From: an uncultured Rhodospirillaceae bacterium
GTDB lineage: Bacteria > Pseudomonadota > Alphaproteobacteria > Dongiales > Dongiaceae
Direction of reading: 5' to 3'
Assembly: GCA_902826565.1 (NCBI GenBank)
Contig: CADEFF010000008.1
Coordinates: 1-53,665, forward strand
Length of the DNA stretch: 53,665 nt
Shown: positions 22,787 to 36,497 of the stretch, in pieces
Numbering within the stretch: the stretch's first letter is position 1
Layout of the letters: every line of letters begins with the position of its first letter
Notes under the pieces: model-generated
The model's database searches: none
What the model was told of the DNA's origin: nothing
The model's input: the letters and a program-made list of their open reading frames with translations, nothing else
Made by a program: the position numbers and the translations under genes

Positions 22787-25264
22787 ATGCCTGTTAGGTC
22801 TTCGGACAAGGACGGCGCCGCCGCCGCGCCGGCCATTGCTCCACTCCGAATCTCGAAGCGGCAATTGACCGAAGCTCTGCGCGCGACCTCGGGCAAGGTC
22901 GCGTCCGATGCCGCGGCGCGAGACTGGTTCCAGGCGGTCGCGGCGCAACTTCGGGAACGTATCCTGGCATCCTGGACCGAGCGGGCCGCCGACCGGCCGC
23001 AACGGGAGGCGAACTATCTTTCGATCGAGTATCTGCCGGGAAGGCTGCTGCTCGACCTCTTGAACAATCTGGGCCTGCTGGAGAACTTCCGGAGCGAGCT
23101 GGACGCGCTCGGCATTCGCATCGAGGATCTGGCCGGCATCGAGCCCGAGCCCGGCCTGGGAAATGGCGGGCTCGGCAGGCTCGCCTCTTGCCTGCTCGAC
23201 AGTTTCGCCACCCTCGGCCTGCCGGTCTGGGGCTATGGCATTCGCTACGAGCATGGGCTCTTCCTCCAGCGCTTTTCCGAAGGGCGTCAGGTGGAGCTGC
23301 CGGATCGCTGGCTCAGCCTTGGCTATCCTTGGGAGTTCCAGCGGCCGGACCGGACCCACAGCGTGCCCTTCCATGGCCGGATGGAAGGCTCGGTCGGGGC
23401 GGACGGCCGCGTCGCGACGCGCTGGGTCGAGAACGAGCCCGCCGTCGCCATGGCCTACGACCTCCCGGTCATCGGCTACCGCTCCGGGCGGGTGAACCGG
23501 CTGCGGCTCTGGTCGGTGGTGCCGGCCGGCGGCATGCCGCATATCGACGGCGGCGACAAGGCGGTGCGCGAGCTCGAATGGGACGAGGATATTGCCGCCG
23601 CGCTCTATCCGAACGACAAGACGGAGGAGGGGCGGAAGCTCCGGCTGCGGCAGGAGTTCTTCCTCGCAAGCGCCTCGGTGCAGGACATTCTCGCGCGCCA
23701 TCGCGCGCGCGGCCGGCCGCTGGATGCGCTCGCGGCGCATGTCGCCATCCATATCAACGATACCCATCCGACCATCGTCATCGCCGAGCTGATGCGGCTG
23801 CTGGTCGATGTCCACGGCATGAGCTGGAAGCGGGCGTGGGAGATCACGCGCAACGTCTGCAGCTACACCAACCATACGCTGATGCCGGAGGCGCTCGAGA
23901 CCTGGCCGGTGCGCATGTTCGAGGAGCTGCTGCCGCGGCATCTCGAGATCATCTACGAGATCAACGAATGGCTGCTCGCGGCCGCCGATGCGAAACGGCC
24001 GAACGACGTCGCGCTGCTTCGCCGTCTCTCGATCATCGACGAGGAGCGTGGCCGCCGGGTGCGGATGGCGAATCTCTGCTTTGCGGGAAGCCACCGCGTG
24101 AACGGCGTGTCGAAGATGCATGCCGAGCTGATGAAAAAATCCGTGTTCGCCGATTTCGACCACACCTTTCCCGGCCGCATCCTCGGCATCACCAACGGCG
24201 TGACCCCGCGGCGCTGGCTCTGCATCGCCAATCCCGGCCTCAGCGCGCTCGTCAGCGCGGTGATCGGCGAGGGCTGGCAGACCGATCTGGGACGGCTCAA
24301 GGCTCTCGACGAGCTCGCGGACGAAAGCGCCTTCGGCCTGCGGTTCCGGGCGGTCAAGCAGAAGAACAAGCAGCGGCTCGCGGCCCTGGTGCGCCAGCGC
24401 ATCGGCGTCGAGATCGATCCCGACGCCATGCTCGATGTTCACATCAAGCGCATCCATGAGTACAAGCGGCAGCTCCTGAAGCTGCTCCATTGCGTGGTGC
24501 TCTATCGGCGGATTCTCGATGGCGCCGAGCCGCTGCCGCGTGTCGTGCTTTTCGGCGGCAAGGCGGCGCCGGGTTATGAGCGGGCGAAGCTCATCATCCG
24601 ACTCATCAACGACGTGGCGGCGGCGGTGAATGCCGACCCGCATCTGCACGGACGGTTGAAGATCGCGTTCCTGCCCAATTACGGCGTCAGCGATGCGGAA
24701 CATATTGTCGCCGCGGCCGATCTCTCCGAGCAGATCTCGACCGCGGGCATGGAGGCGTCCGGCACCGGCAACATGAAGCTCGGCCTCAACGGCGCCCTTA
24801 CGGTCGGCACGCTCGATGGCGCCAACGTCGAGATCCTGGAGGCGGTGGGACCCGCCAACATCTTCATCTTCGGCCACAAGGTGGAGGAGCTCGCGGCGCT
24901 GCAAGCCAGGGGCTACGACCCGAAGGCCTATCGCGATCGATGCGCGGAGCTGGATGGTGCGTTGCGGCTCATCGAGACCGGGCATTTCTCTCCGGGCGAG
25001 CCTGCCCGCTACCGGCCCCTCCTCGAGGATCTGGTCGCGGGCGGCGACCGCTACTTCCTGCTGGCGGATTTCGAGGATTATCTTGCCTGTCAGGACAGGA
25101 TCGAGCCCGCCTATCGGAGCACGCGCGACTGGACGCAACGCTCGATCCGCAATGTGGCGCGGCTCGGCTGCATGTCGAGCGACCGCGCCGCGCGGCAATA
25201 TGCCGAAGAGATCTGGAAGCTCGAGCCGGATGCGGTAGCGATGCGGGTCGCGAAGGTCCGCTAA
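22787..25264 (+). CDS. glgP: Glycogen/alpha-glucan phosphorylase
   Basis: PLP-dependent phosphorolysis of alpha-1,4-glucan to glucose-1-phosphate. The 825-residue protein has normal length. Recognisable segments are NYLSIEYLPGRLLLDLLNNLG, LGNGGLGRLASCLLDS, the acid pocket INDTHPT, IHEYKRQLLKLLH and the PLP-binding EASGTGNMKLGLNGAL with the Schiff-base lysine near residue 664. It is the only plus-strand gene of the glucan locus, convergent with treY; the two stops overlap by 4 bases (CTAA). It supplies phosphorolytic degradation of the polymer built by the GlgE/GlgB system encoded opposite. Confidence 0.96.
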   Translation: MPVRSSDKDGAAAAPAIAPLRISKRQLTEALRATSGKVASDAAARDWFQAVAAQLRERILASWTERAADRPQREANYLSIEYLPGRLLLDLLNNLGLLENFRSELDALGIRIEDLAGIEPEPGLGNGGLGRLASCLLDSFATLGLPVWGYGIRYEHGLFLQRFSEGRQVELPDRWLSLGYPWEFQRPDRTHSVPFHGRMEGSVGADGRVATRWVENEPAVAMAYDLPVIGYRSGRVNRLRLWSVVPAGGMPHIDGGDKAVRELEWDEDIAAALYPNDKTEEGRKLRLRQEFFLASASVQDILARHRARGRPLDALAAHVAIHINDTHPTIVIAELMRLLVDVHGMSWKRAWEITRNVCSYTNHTLMPEALETWPVRMFEELLPRHLEIIYEINEWLLAAADAKRPNDVALLRRLSIIDEERGRRVRMANLCFAGSHRVNGVSKMHAELMKKSVFADFDHTFPGRILGITNGVTPRRWLCIANPGLSALVSAVIGEGWQTDLGRLKALDELADESAFGLRFRAVKQKNKQRLAALVRQRIGVEIDPDAMLDVHIKRIHEYKRQLLKLLHCVVLYRRILDGAEPLPRVVLFGGKAAPGYERAKLIIRLINDVAAAVNADPHLHGRLKIAFLPNYGVSDAEHIVAAADLSEQISTAGMEASGTGNMKLGLNGALTVGTLDGANVEILEAVGPANIFIFGHKVEELAALQARGYDPKAYRDRCAELDGALRLIETGHFSPGEPARYRPLLEDLVAGGDRYFLLADFEDYLACQDRIEPAYRSTRDWTQRSIRNVARLGCMSSDRAARQYAEEIWKLEPDAVAMRVAKVR

Positions 25265-28119
25265 CGCTGCAGCACGGCGACCGGCAAGTGCGCGAGCGCC
25301 TCGGTCGCGACGATCCGCGCGTTCTCGCCCTCGGAAGCGATGTCGAGCTGGCGTCCGGTGAGAGCGTCCCGCCACCGGCCCGCCATGCCCGGCGTGGCGA
25401 TGGCCGTGTCGCCCCAGATGCGATTGTCGTACCTGTGCGCCTCCGGTTTCGTCAGCCGGGCGAGCCAGCGGCCGACCAGGACGATCATGGCGGAATTCTT
25501 CGTCCGACGCGCGAAGGCGAGGAGGTTGTCGCGGGCCGTGCCGACCGGGGCGAGGGGCAGATAGTCGGCTTCGCGGAAGATTTCCTCATGCTCGCGGCGA
25601 AGGGCGAGGAGACGTTTCAGCACGTGCAACTTTATCCGCCCATCGCGCCATGACGCCAGCAAGCGGCCGGCCATCGGCGCCTCGGAGTCTCGGTCTTCCC
25701 CTTCCAGGGCGAGAAGCAGGCGGTGCCGCAGGACGAAATCGACGGGACGCCGATTGTCGGGATCAACCAGGCTCTCGTCCCAAAGCTCGGTACCCTGATA
25801 AATATCGGGAACGCCGGGCAGCGTCAGCTTGAGAACGGTCTGGCCGAGGCTCGCCAGCATGCCGAAGAAAGCGGCGCGGCCGGCAAATGCGACGAATTCG
25901 GGCAGGAACGGGTTGCCGTCCGGCGCCAGCAGCCGCTCGACGAACTGGAGACAGGCTTCCTCATAGGCCGGACGCGGATTGTCCCAGCTCGTATGGAGCT
26001 TGGCCTCCCGCAGCGCCTTGACGAGGAACTCCCCGAAACGCCGTCGATCCGGCTCGGGCAACCCGGCGCTTTCGCTCGCCACCGGCCAGAACCCGATCAG
26101 CGACTGGTAGATCAGATACTCGTCGTTGGGCGAGGGCGCGGCCTCGCCCTCGATCCCGGCAACGAAGCGGCTGTTCATGCGCCGCCAGCGCGGCATCGCC
26201 TGCCGCCACGGGCGGGCGAGCTCGGAGAGGGCGGTGATCCGGAGCCGCGCGTCCTCGCCCCGCTTCGTGTCGTGCGTCGCCGTGGTCAGCATAGCTTCCG
26301 GCCATTGCATCGCACGGTCCCGGATCGCCTGATGAAATGCGGCGGTCGACAGACCGAAGCTCCGCGGATCGCCGCCGACCTCGTTCAGCGCGATCAGCCG
26401 GTTGTAGCGATAGAAGGCCGTGTCCTCGCAGGATTTGGCCATGACGGGCCCGGTATATTGCTGGAACTGCATGGCGAACCGCAGCACCTCGTTGGGGCGA
26501 TAGGGCGAAGCGGCCGTCATGATGTCGGTCGTCAGAAGCGAGCGGACGAAGTCGAGCACCTCGATGTCGGGTCCGTGCCATCGCCGCTTCGCGCGGCCGA
26601 CCGCCTCGTCGATCGTTCGGCGGTCGGGGGCTCCGGCACCCGCCCGGTCGACATAGGTCCGATAGACCGGAAAGCCCATAACGATCGCCTTCAGCGCGGC
26701 ATGCAGCCGCTCCAGCGTGTAGTCGCGCGTGCCCCAATGCTGCTCGGAAAGCCGGTCGAGGCGATGCGCCAGCAGGTGAAGCTCGCTCGCCAGCTCGTCG
26801 TCGATGACGCGATCCTTGCTCGCCGCGATGATGGCGTCGAAATCCGCGGCATGGCCGAGACATTGCCGGTAGGCGCGATCGAGGTCGGTTTCGCCGGCGG
26901 GATCGACGAAGAGGTGCGTCGCGAGATCGATGAATTCATAACCGGTGGTCCCGGCGACGGGCCAGCTCTCGCGAAGCCTTTCCCGCCGCGCTAGGATTTT
27001 TTCGATCAGGACGTAGAAGGGGCGTCCGCCATTGGCCACCGAAGCCAGCGATTGCAACCGCTCGAGATATTGTGCCGGATCGTAGAGCCCGTCGATATGA
27101 TCGAGGCGCAGCCCCTGAAGCTTGCCGTCGCCGATCAACGCCGCGACCAGCCGGTGCGCTTCCTCGAAGAGCGCCGGTACCTCCATCCGGATGCCGGCCA
27201 GGTCGTTCACATTGAAGAAGCGCCGGTAATTGATCTCGTCCGCGGCGACGCGCCAGTAGGCGAGGCGGTAATGCTGGCGCTCGAGCAGGTGATGCAGCGC
27301 GCGGAAGCTTGCGGGGGCGCCGGCGGTGCCGTTGAAACCGTTCGCAGCCGCTTCCAGCAGATCGCGCGCATCCGCGCTGTTGCGGGCCAGAGACGCAAGC
27401 TCGGCCTTGGCTGCTGCCGCGGCGGCCCGAAATTGCGCCTGGCGCGACCGTGCGGGACGGCGAAGGCGGTCGAACTCGGTCGCCAGCGCATCGAACCGCC
27501 GGCCGAGCTCGGGCGGAAGGTCGGGCTGCTCGGCGAGCCGACGCCGCAGGATCGCCGCGTAATCGCGCAGCCGCACCGGCAGGCGATGCCCGTAGTACCA
27601 GATGCTGAAGCTGCCGCTGTCTACGTCGAAACGGAGCCCCAGCTCGCCGCGTTCCAGCACCTTGCCGTAGTGATCGCCCAGCAGCGGCAGCAGAACGCGG
27701 CCCTGCAGCGTCGCCTGCCGAGGGTGCCATTCTATGTCGAAATACTCGGCATAGATCGAGCCCTGACCCCATTCGAGCAGATCGAGCCACCAGCCGTTCT
27801 CGGCGGCGCCGATCCCCATATGGTTGGGAACGAAGTCGAGAACGAGTCCGAGCTCGAGCCGGCGCAGCGCGGCGAAGAAGCGCTCGTAGTCGTCGGGCGA
27901 GCCGAGCTCCGGATTGAGGCTGTTGTGGTCGGTGATGTCGTAGCCATGGCTGCTGCCGGCGCGCGATTTCAGGAGAGGCGAGACGTAGACATGGCTGACG
28001 CCGAGCGCGGCGAGATAGGGAAGGATCGCGGTGCCTTGCGCGATGGTGAAGCCCGGCGAGAACTGGAGGCGATAGGTGGCGCGGGGGCTCGTGCCGGCCT
28101 GGCGGGTGCCGGACGTCAT
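25261..28119 (-). CDS. treY: Malto-oligosyltrehalose synthase TreY
   Basis: Isomerises the reducing-end alpha-1,4 bond of a glucan to alpha,alpha-1,1, making maltooligosyl-trehalose. At 952 residues it is a full GH13 TreY. Diagnostic parts are SHVYVSPLLKSRAGSSHGYD, the nucleophile Asp in GLRLDHIDGLYDP near residue 340, the acid Glu in YVLIEKILA, and the final TLPGVPDIYQGTELWDESLV typical of TreY. It starts by a 4-base overlap with malQ and is the last gene of the seven-gene operon. Its partner TreZ is two genes upstream. Confidence 0.96.
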   Translation of the reverse strand: MTSGTRQAGTSPRATYRLQFSPGFTIAQGTAILPYLAALGVSHVYVSPLLKSRAGSSHGYDITDHNSLNPELGSPDDYERFFAALRRLELGLVLDFVPNHMGIGAAENGWWLDLLEWGQGSIYAEYFDIEWHPRQATLQGRVLLPLLGDHYGKVLERGELGLRFDVDSGSFSIWYYGHRLPVRLRDYAAILRRRLAEQPDLPPELGRRFDALATEFDRLRRPARSRQAQFRAAAAAAKAELASLARNSADARDLLEAAANGFNGTAGAPASFRALHHLLERQHYRLAYWRVAADEINYRRFFNVNDLAGIRMEVPALFEEAHRLVAALIGDGKLQGLRLDHIDGLYDPAQYLERLQSLASVANGGRPFYVLIEKILARRERLRESWPVAGTTGYEFIDLATHLFVDPAGETDLDRAYRQCLGHAADFDAIIAASKDRVIDDELASELHLLAHRLDRLSEQHWGTRDYTLERLHAALKAIVMGFPVYRTYVDRAGAGAPDRRTIDEAVGRAKRRWHGPDIEVLDFVRSLLTTDIMTAASPYRPNEVLRFAMQFQQYTGPVMAKSCEDTAFYRYNRLIALNEVGGDPRSFGLSTAAFHQAIRDRAMQWPEAMLTTATHDTKRGEDARLRITALSELARPWRQAMPRWRRMNSRFVAGIEGEAAPSPNDEYLIYQSLIGFWPVASESAGLPEPDRRRFGEFLVKALREAKLHTSWDNPRPAYEEACLQFVERLLAPDGNPFLPEFVAFAGRAAFFGMLASLGQTVLKLTLPGVPDIYQGTELWDESLVDPDNRRPVDFVLRHRLLLALEGEDRDSEAPMAGRLLASWRDGRIKLHVLKRLLALRREHEEIFREADYLPLAPVGTARDNLLAFARRTKNSAMIVLVGRWLARLTKPEAHRYDNRIWGDTAIATPGMAGRWRDALTGRQLDIASEGENARIVATEALAHLPVAVLQR

Positions 28120-30293
28120 GGCTCGGCGTCGGACTTATGCGCGCGCTCCTCGGCCAGGGCGGCCGCCAGGCAGCGCGCCAGCGGCGCCTCGAACATCGCG
28201 TCGACCGTGAGCGGCAGGCGTCGTCGCCAGTTGGGGTGCTCATCGATGGTGCCGGGAACATTCACCTGCTCGGTGACGCCCAGCATATCTTCCGCCTGCA
28301 GAACCATCAGCATCGCGGGCGTGCGGGCGAGGAAGCGATGCGCTTCTTCGACGGGAGGCTCTTCCTCGCCGGATAGCCCCGCTTCCCTCAGCGCCTGCAG
28401 GAGCAGCCGTCTCGCTTCCGGTCGTTCCCGGCGATCCTGCGCGAGCCTGTCCGGCGATGGATAGAGATCGAGCGCAGCACGCAGCTCGATGTCGCTGCCG
28501 GCCCACCAACCGGCGAGGGTCGGCAGATCGTGCGTCGAGAGCGCCACCGCCGCCTGGCGCGGAAAATGCTGCGGCGGCTCGAACCCCCCGTCGCCGGCCC
28601 GGGTGAAATAGAGCAGCCGGTAGGAGAGGATGCCGGTCGTTTGCAGCGCCTCCGGCAGACCATCGGGCAGGGTGCCCAGATCCTCCCCGACGACGAAGCA
28701 ACGGTTGCGATGGCTTTCGAGCGCGACGATGCCGGCGAGCTCCCGGAACGGGTAGTGGAGATAGAGTCCGTCGGCAGGTCCGGCGCCTGCCCGCACCCAG
28801 AAGAGCCGCTTCAACCCGAGGACATGATCGATGCGGAGCGCGCCTGCCTGGCGCATGCTGGCGCGGAGCGTCTCGATGAAGGGACGGTATCCCGCCATCG
28901 CAAGCGCGAAGGGATTGAAAGGCGGCAGGCCCCATTCCTGTCCCTTGAGGTTCCATTCGTCGGGCGGCGCACCGATGCTCCAGCCCGGCATCAAAGTCTC
29001 CTGCAACTCCCACCCGTCGGCGCCGCCGGCATCGACCCCGACGGCGAGATCGATGTAGAGCCCAATCGCCATGCCGGCATCGCGTGCGGCTGCCGCGGCG
29101 GCTTCGAGCTGCAGCGCCGCCTGCCATTGCAGATATTCGAAATACTCGACCCGCTCGCGGTGGGTTGCGACGAAATCCGACACCGCGCCGGACTGCGGAT
29201 TGCGAAGCTCCGCGGGCCAGTTTCGCCAATCGCGGAAGGCGGGATCGGCCTTGCCGAGTGCCTCTCGCAGCGCCTCGAAGGTGGCGAAGACGCGCAGGGC
29301 CGGCCCCTGCTGGCGCTGGAACTTCCGCAAGGCCGTCGCGCGCACTTGGCCCTCCTTTGTCGGACCGGCTGCGCAGAAATGCTCATAGAGCCGTTCCAGC
29401 ACCGCATGTTTGCAGCGCCCAACCTGGCGATAGTCGATGAGCGTTGCCGATCGCAGCCGCGCGATCGTCTGCTTGAGCGGTGCTGCCGCTTCCGCGCCGC
29501 AGGCGGCAAATTCCGGAACTTCGGCCGGATCGATATAGAGGCTGTTCAGGAAGCGGCGGCTGCTGGGCGAGTAGGGGCTCGCCTGTTCGGGCGCATCCGC
29601 ATAGAGCGCGTGGAGCGGGTTCAACCCGACGAAATCCGCACCGGCCGCGGCGGCGGCCCTTACCAGGTACCGCAGGTCCGTGAAGTCGCCGATACCCCAA
29701 TTGCGATCCGAGCGAAGCGCATAAAGCTGCAGGGCGATACCCCAAAGCCGTCGACCGCCCTGCTCGAGCGATCGCGGCAGGTAGGCGCGGGCAGGGGCAA
29801 GGATGAGATGCGTCTTCACGGTCCGGATTGGCGTCTCCGGCAGCGTCACCTCGAGCGTGTGATAGCCGAGAGGAAGATCCTCGGGCAGCGCCAGCGATCG
29901 GCGTTCCCACGGTTCGCCGTCGATCCAGACGGTTTCGAGGAGCGGCAGGGCCCCGAAATGCGTCTCGCCGCCATGCGCAGCGTCATTTTCGGTGATGAGC
30001 CACCAGGAGAGCCGTGTCTCGTCCCGCTTGCGCAAGGTCAGCGGGACGAGCAGCGCGTCCTCTCCTCGACGCAACAGAATCGTCGGCGCGATCATCGCCT
30101 CGACGGATCGGCGTTCGATCGTGCGAAGGGCTTGCGCCGCCTCCGTCTCGTCGCGGACGGGGTAGCCGAGCGCGGCCAGCATCGCGTGGAGCGTGGCGAT
30201 GGACGCCTCGTGCGGATTGCCGGCCTGGTCCGTGTAGCGCCGCTGGATGCCCATCGCCTGGCACAGGGCGTCGAGATGGCTGCGGTCGCTCAT
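28116..30293 (-). CDS. malQ: 4-alpha-glucanotransferase (amylomaltase)
   Basis: Transfers glucan chains between acceptors, recycling short maltodextrins left by debranching and TreYZ action. The 725-residue bacterial-type MalQ has WGIGDFTDLRYLVRAAAAAG (substrate entry), the nucleophile segment ALRIDHVLGLKRLFWV near residue 488, the acid in FVVGEDLGTLP and STHDLPTLAGWW. The extra N-terminal domain of about 150 residues is the form found in Proteobacteria. It overlaps treZ upstream and treY downstream by 4 bases each. Confidence 0.95.
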   Translation of the reverse strand: MSDRSHLDALCQAMGIQRRYTDQAGNPHEASIATLHAMLAALGYPVRDETEAAQALRTIERRSVEAMIAPTILLRRGEDALLVPLTLRKRDETRLSWWLITENDAAHGGETHFGALPLLETVWIDGEPWERRSLALPEDLPLGYHTLEVTLPETPIRTVKTHLILAPARAYLPRSLEQGGRRLWGIALQLYALRSDRNWGIGDFTDLRYLVRAAAAAGADFVGLNPLHALYADAPEQASPYSPSSRRFLNSLYIDPAEVPEFAACGAEAAAPLKQTIARLRSATLIDYRQVGRCKHAVLERLYEHFCAAGPTKEGQVRATALRKFQRQQGPALRVFATFEALREALGKADPAFRDWRNWPAELRNPQSGAVSDFVATHRERVEYFEYLQWQAALQLEAAAAAARDAGMAIGLYIDLAVGVDAGGADGWELQETLMPGWSIGAPPDEWNLKGQEWGLPPFNPFALAMAGYRPFIETLRASMRQAGALRIDHVLGLKRLFWVRAGAGPADGLYLHYPFRELAGIVALESHRNRCFVVGEDLGTLPDGLPEALQTTGILSYRLLYFTRAGDGGFEPPQHFPRQAAVALSTHDLPTLAGWWAGSDIELRAALDLYPSPDRLAQDRRERPEARRLLLQALREAGLSGEEEPPVEEAHRFLARTPAMLMVLQAEDMLGVTEQVNVPGTIDEHPNWRRRLPLTVDAMFEAPLARCLAAALAEERAHKSDAEP

Positions 30294-32124
30294 GCGCCGG
30301 GGATCGCCTCGCCGAGGTGCCAGGCGACGAACCAGGCGGGCGTGCCGGGCCGCGCCGCGTCGCCAGGGCCCTTAGTGCTGAAGAGAAGGCGCTCGGCCAA
30401 ATCGGCCGCCGTACCGGTGCAACCTGTCGGCGCCATGTTCGCGAGCAGCGTCAGCCGCATCCCGTCGCCCATCCGCCACACGACGCGGAGCAGCCCGCCG
30501 TCTTCCTGCATGGCCTGGGTTCTTGCGCCGCTGAGGCGCGGGACGATTTCCGCTCGCCTTAGCGCGAGCAGCCGGCGGCAGAACCGGAAACGCTTGCGAT
30601 GCTCCGGACGGTCGCACGCCGACCAGTCGAGAACCGCGCTGTCGAACGTCCGGCGGGCCATGGGATCCGGGATCCGGGCCCGGGCGGCCTCGTCGGCGAA
30701 GGCGGCGAATTTCGCGAACTCTCGCCGCCGGCCATCGCGCACCGCATCGGCAAGATCGGGGCCGAAATCGCAGAAGAAGGGGAACGGCTCGGACGCGGCC
30801 CATTCCTCGCCCATGAAGAGCAGCGGAATGGAAGGTGCCAGCAGCAATATGGCAAGCGCCGCCTCGACCGCGGCTGGCGGCGCCAGGCGATCGATCCTGT
30901 CGCCGAAGGCACGGTTCCCGATCTGATCGTGGTTCTGCAGAAAGCCGACGAAGGCGGTCGGCGGCAGGTGGGCGCTCGGTGCGCCGCGGGCAGCCCCGCT
31001 CCGATGAGCGGAAGCCTGGCCCTGATAGTCGAAGCCTTCCGCGAGCGTACGACCGAGACGGGCGACGGGCCGCTCCGCATAGTCGCCATAGTAGCCCTCG
31101 GTCTCGCCGGTCGCGAGGCTGTGCAGCACATGATGGATGTCGTCGTTCCATTGCGCGGTGAACCAGCGCGGCCGCTCATGGTTGTCCCGTGCCAGATAGG
31201 TGGGGGCGTTGTCGTCGTTCTCGAGAACGAGATGGATTTCTCGCCCCGGCGGGGCGGCAGCTCGCACCCGCTCGGCGAGCTCGACGAGGAAATGACGGTC
31301 GCTCCCGTCGAAAATCGCGTGGACTGCGTCCAGGCGCAGCCCGTCGATATTGAACTCCGCGAGCCAATAGAGGGCGTTCTGGATAAAGAAGTCGCGCACC
31401 GTTGCGGCCTGCGGACCTTCGAAGTCGATTGCCGCGCCCCAGGGCGTATGCCGGCGCTCGGTGAAGAAGCCGGGCGCCGAACGGTGGAGATAGTTTCCTT
31501 CCGGCCCGAAGTGGTTATAGACGACGTCGAGGAACACCATGAGGTCGCGCGCATGGGCCTCGGCGATCAGGCGCTTCAACGCATCCGGCCCACCATAGCG
31601 GTGCTCAGGCGCGAAGAGATAGACTCCGTCATAGCCCCAATTGCGCCCACCCGGCGATTCCGCCAGCGGCATCAGCTCGATCGCCGTGACACCCAGCTCG
31701 ACGAGGCGATCGAGTTTCCCGGTGGCGCCCTGATAGGTTCCGGACGGCGTGAAGCTGCCGACATGCAGCTCGTAAAGCACGGTTTCTTCCCACGGCCGCC
31801 CTCGCCAGCTCCCGTCGGGCCACGGAAAGGCGCGGGGGTCGATCAGTTCGCTCGGGCCATGCACGTCTTCCGTCTGAAATCGTGAGGCGGGTTCGGGGAC
31901 GAGCGTTTCGCCATCGAGGCGATAACGGTAACGCTGGCCTGCAACGGCCTCGGGAACAAGGCGCTCGAACCACCCCTCTTCAAGCGGCGTCATGGGAAGG
32001 TCCAGACCACCATTCTCGTCCTCCAGCCGCAGGGCGACCTCGTGCGCTGCCGGCGCCCAGAGCCGGAACCGCGCACCGCCTCCGGGCTGCAGCTCGGCGC
32101 CGAAGGGCATGGCATGGGCGCGCC

Positions 32125-32128
<4 letters not shown>
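30290..32128 (-). CDS. treZ: Malto-oligosyltrehalose trehalohydrolase TreZ
   Basis: Releases trehalose from the maltooligosyl-trehalose made by TreY. The 612-residue protein has an N-terminal beta-sandwich (FRLWAPAAHEVALRLED), the GH13 barrel with YELHVGSFTPSGTYQG, VVYNHFGPEGNYLH, the nucleophile in DGLRLDAVHAI near residue 266, and HLVLENDDN as acid region. I place the start at 32128, where ATG overlaps the glgX stop as ATGA like the other junctions; the frame is open another 489 bases, but that lies inside glgX. The stop overlaps malQ by 4 bases. Confidence 0.95.

Positions 32129-36493
<4,365 letters not shown>

Positions 36494-36497
<4 letters not shown>

Noticed and set aside
22640-25375. 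A 911-codon minus-strand open frame antisense to glgP
   Set aside because: Same GC-bias effect; glgP has full phosphorylase motifs and the antisense translation is repetitive Arg/Ala/Gly-rich sequence.
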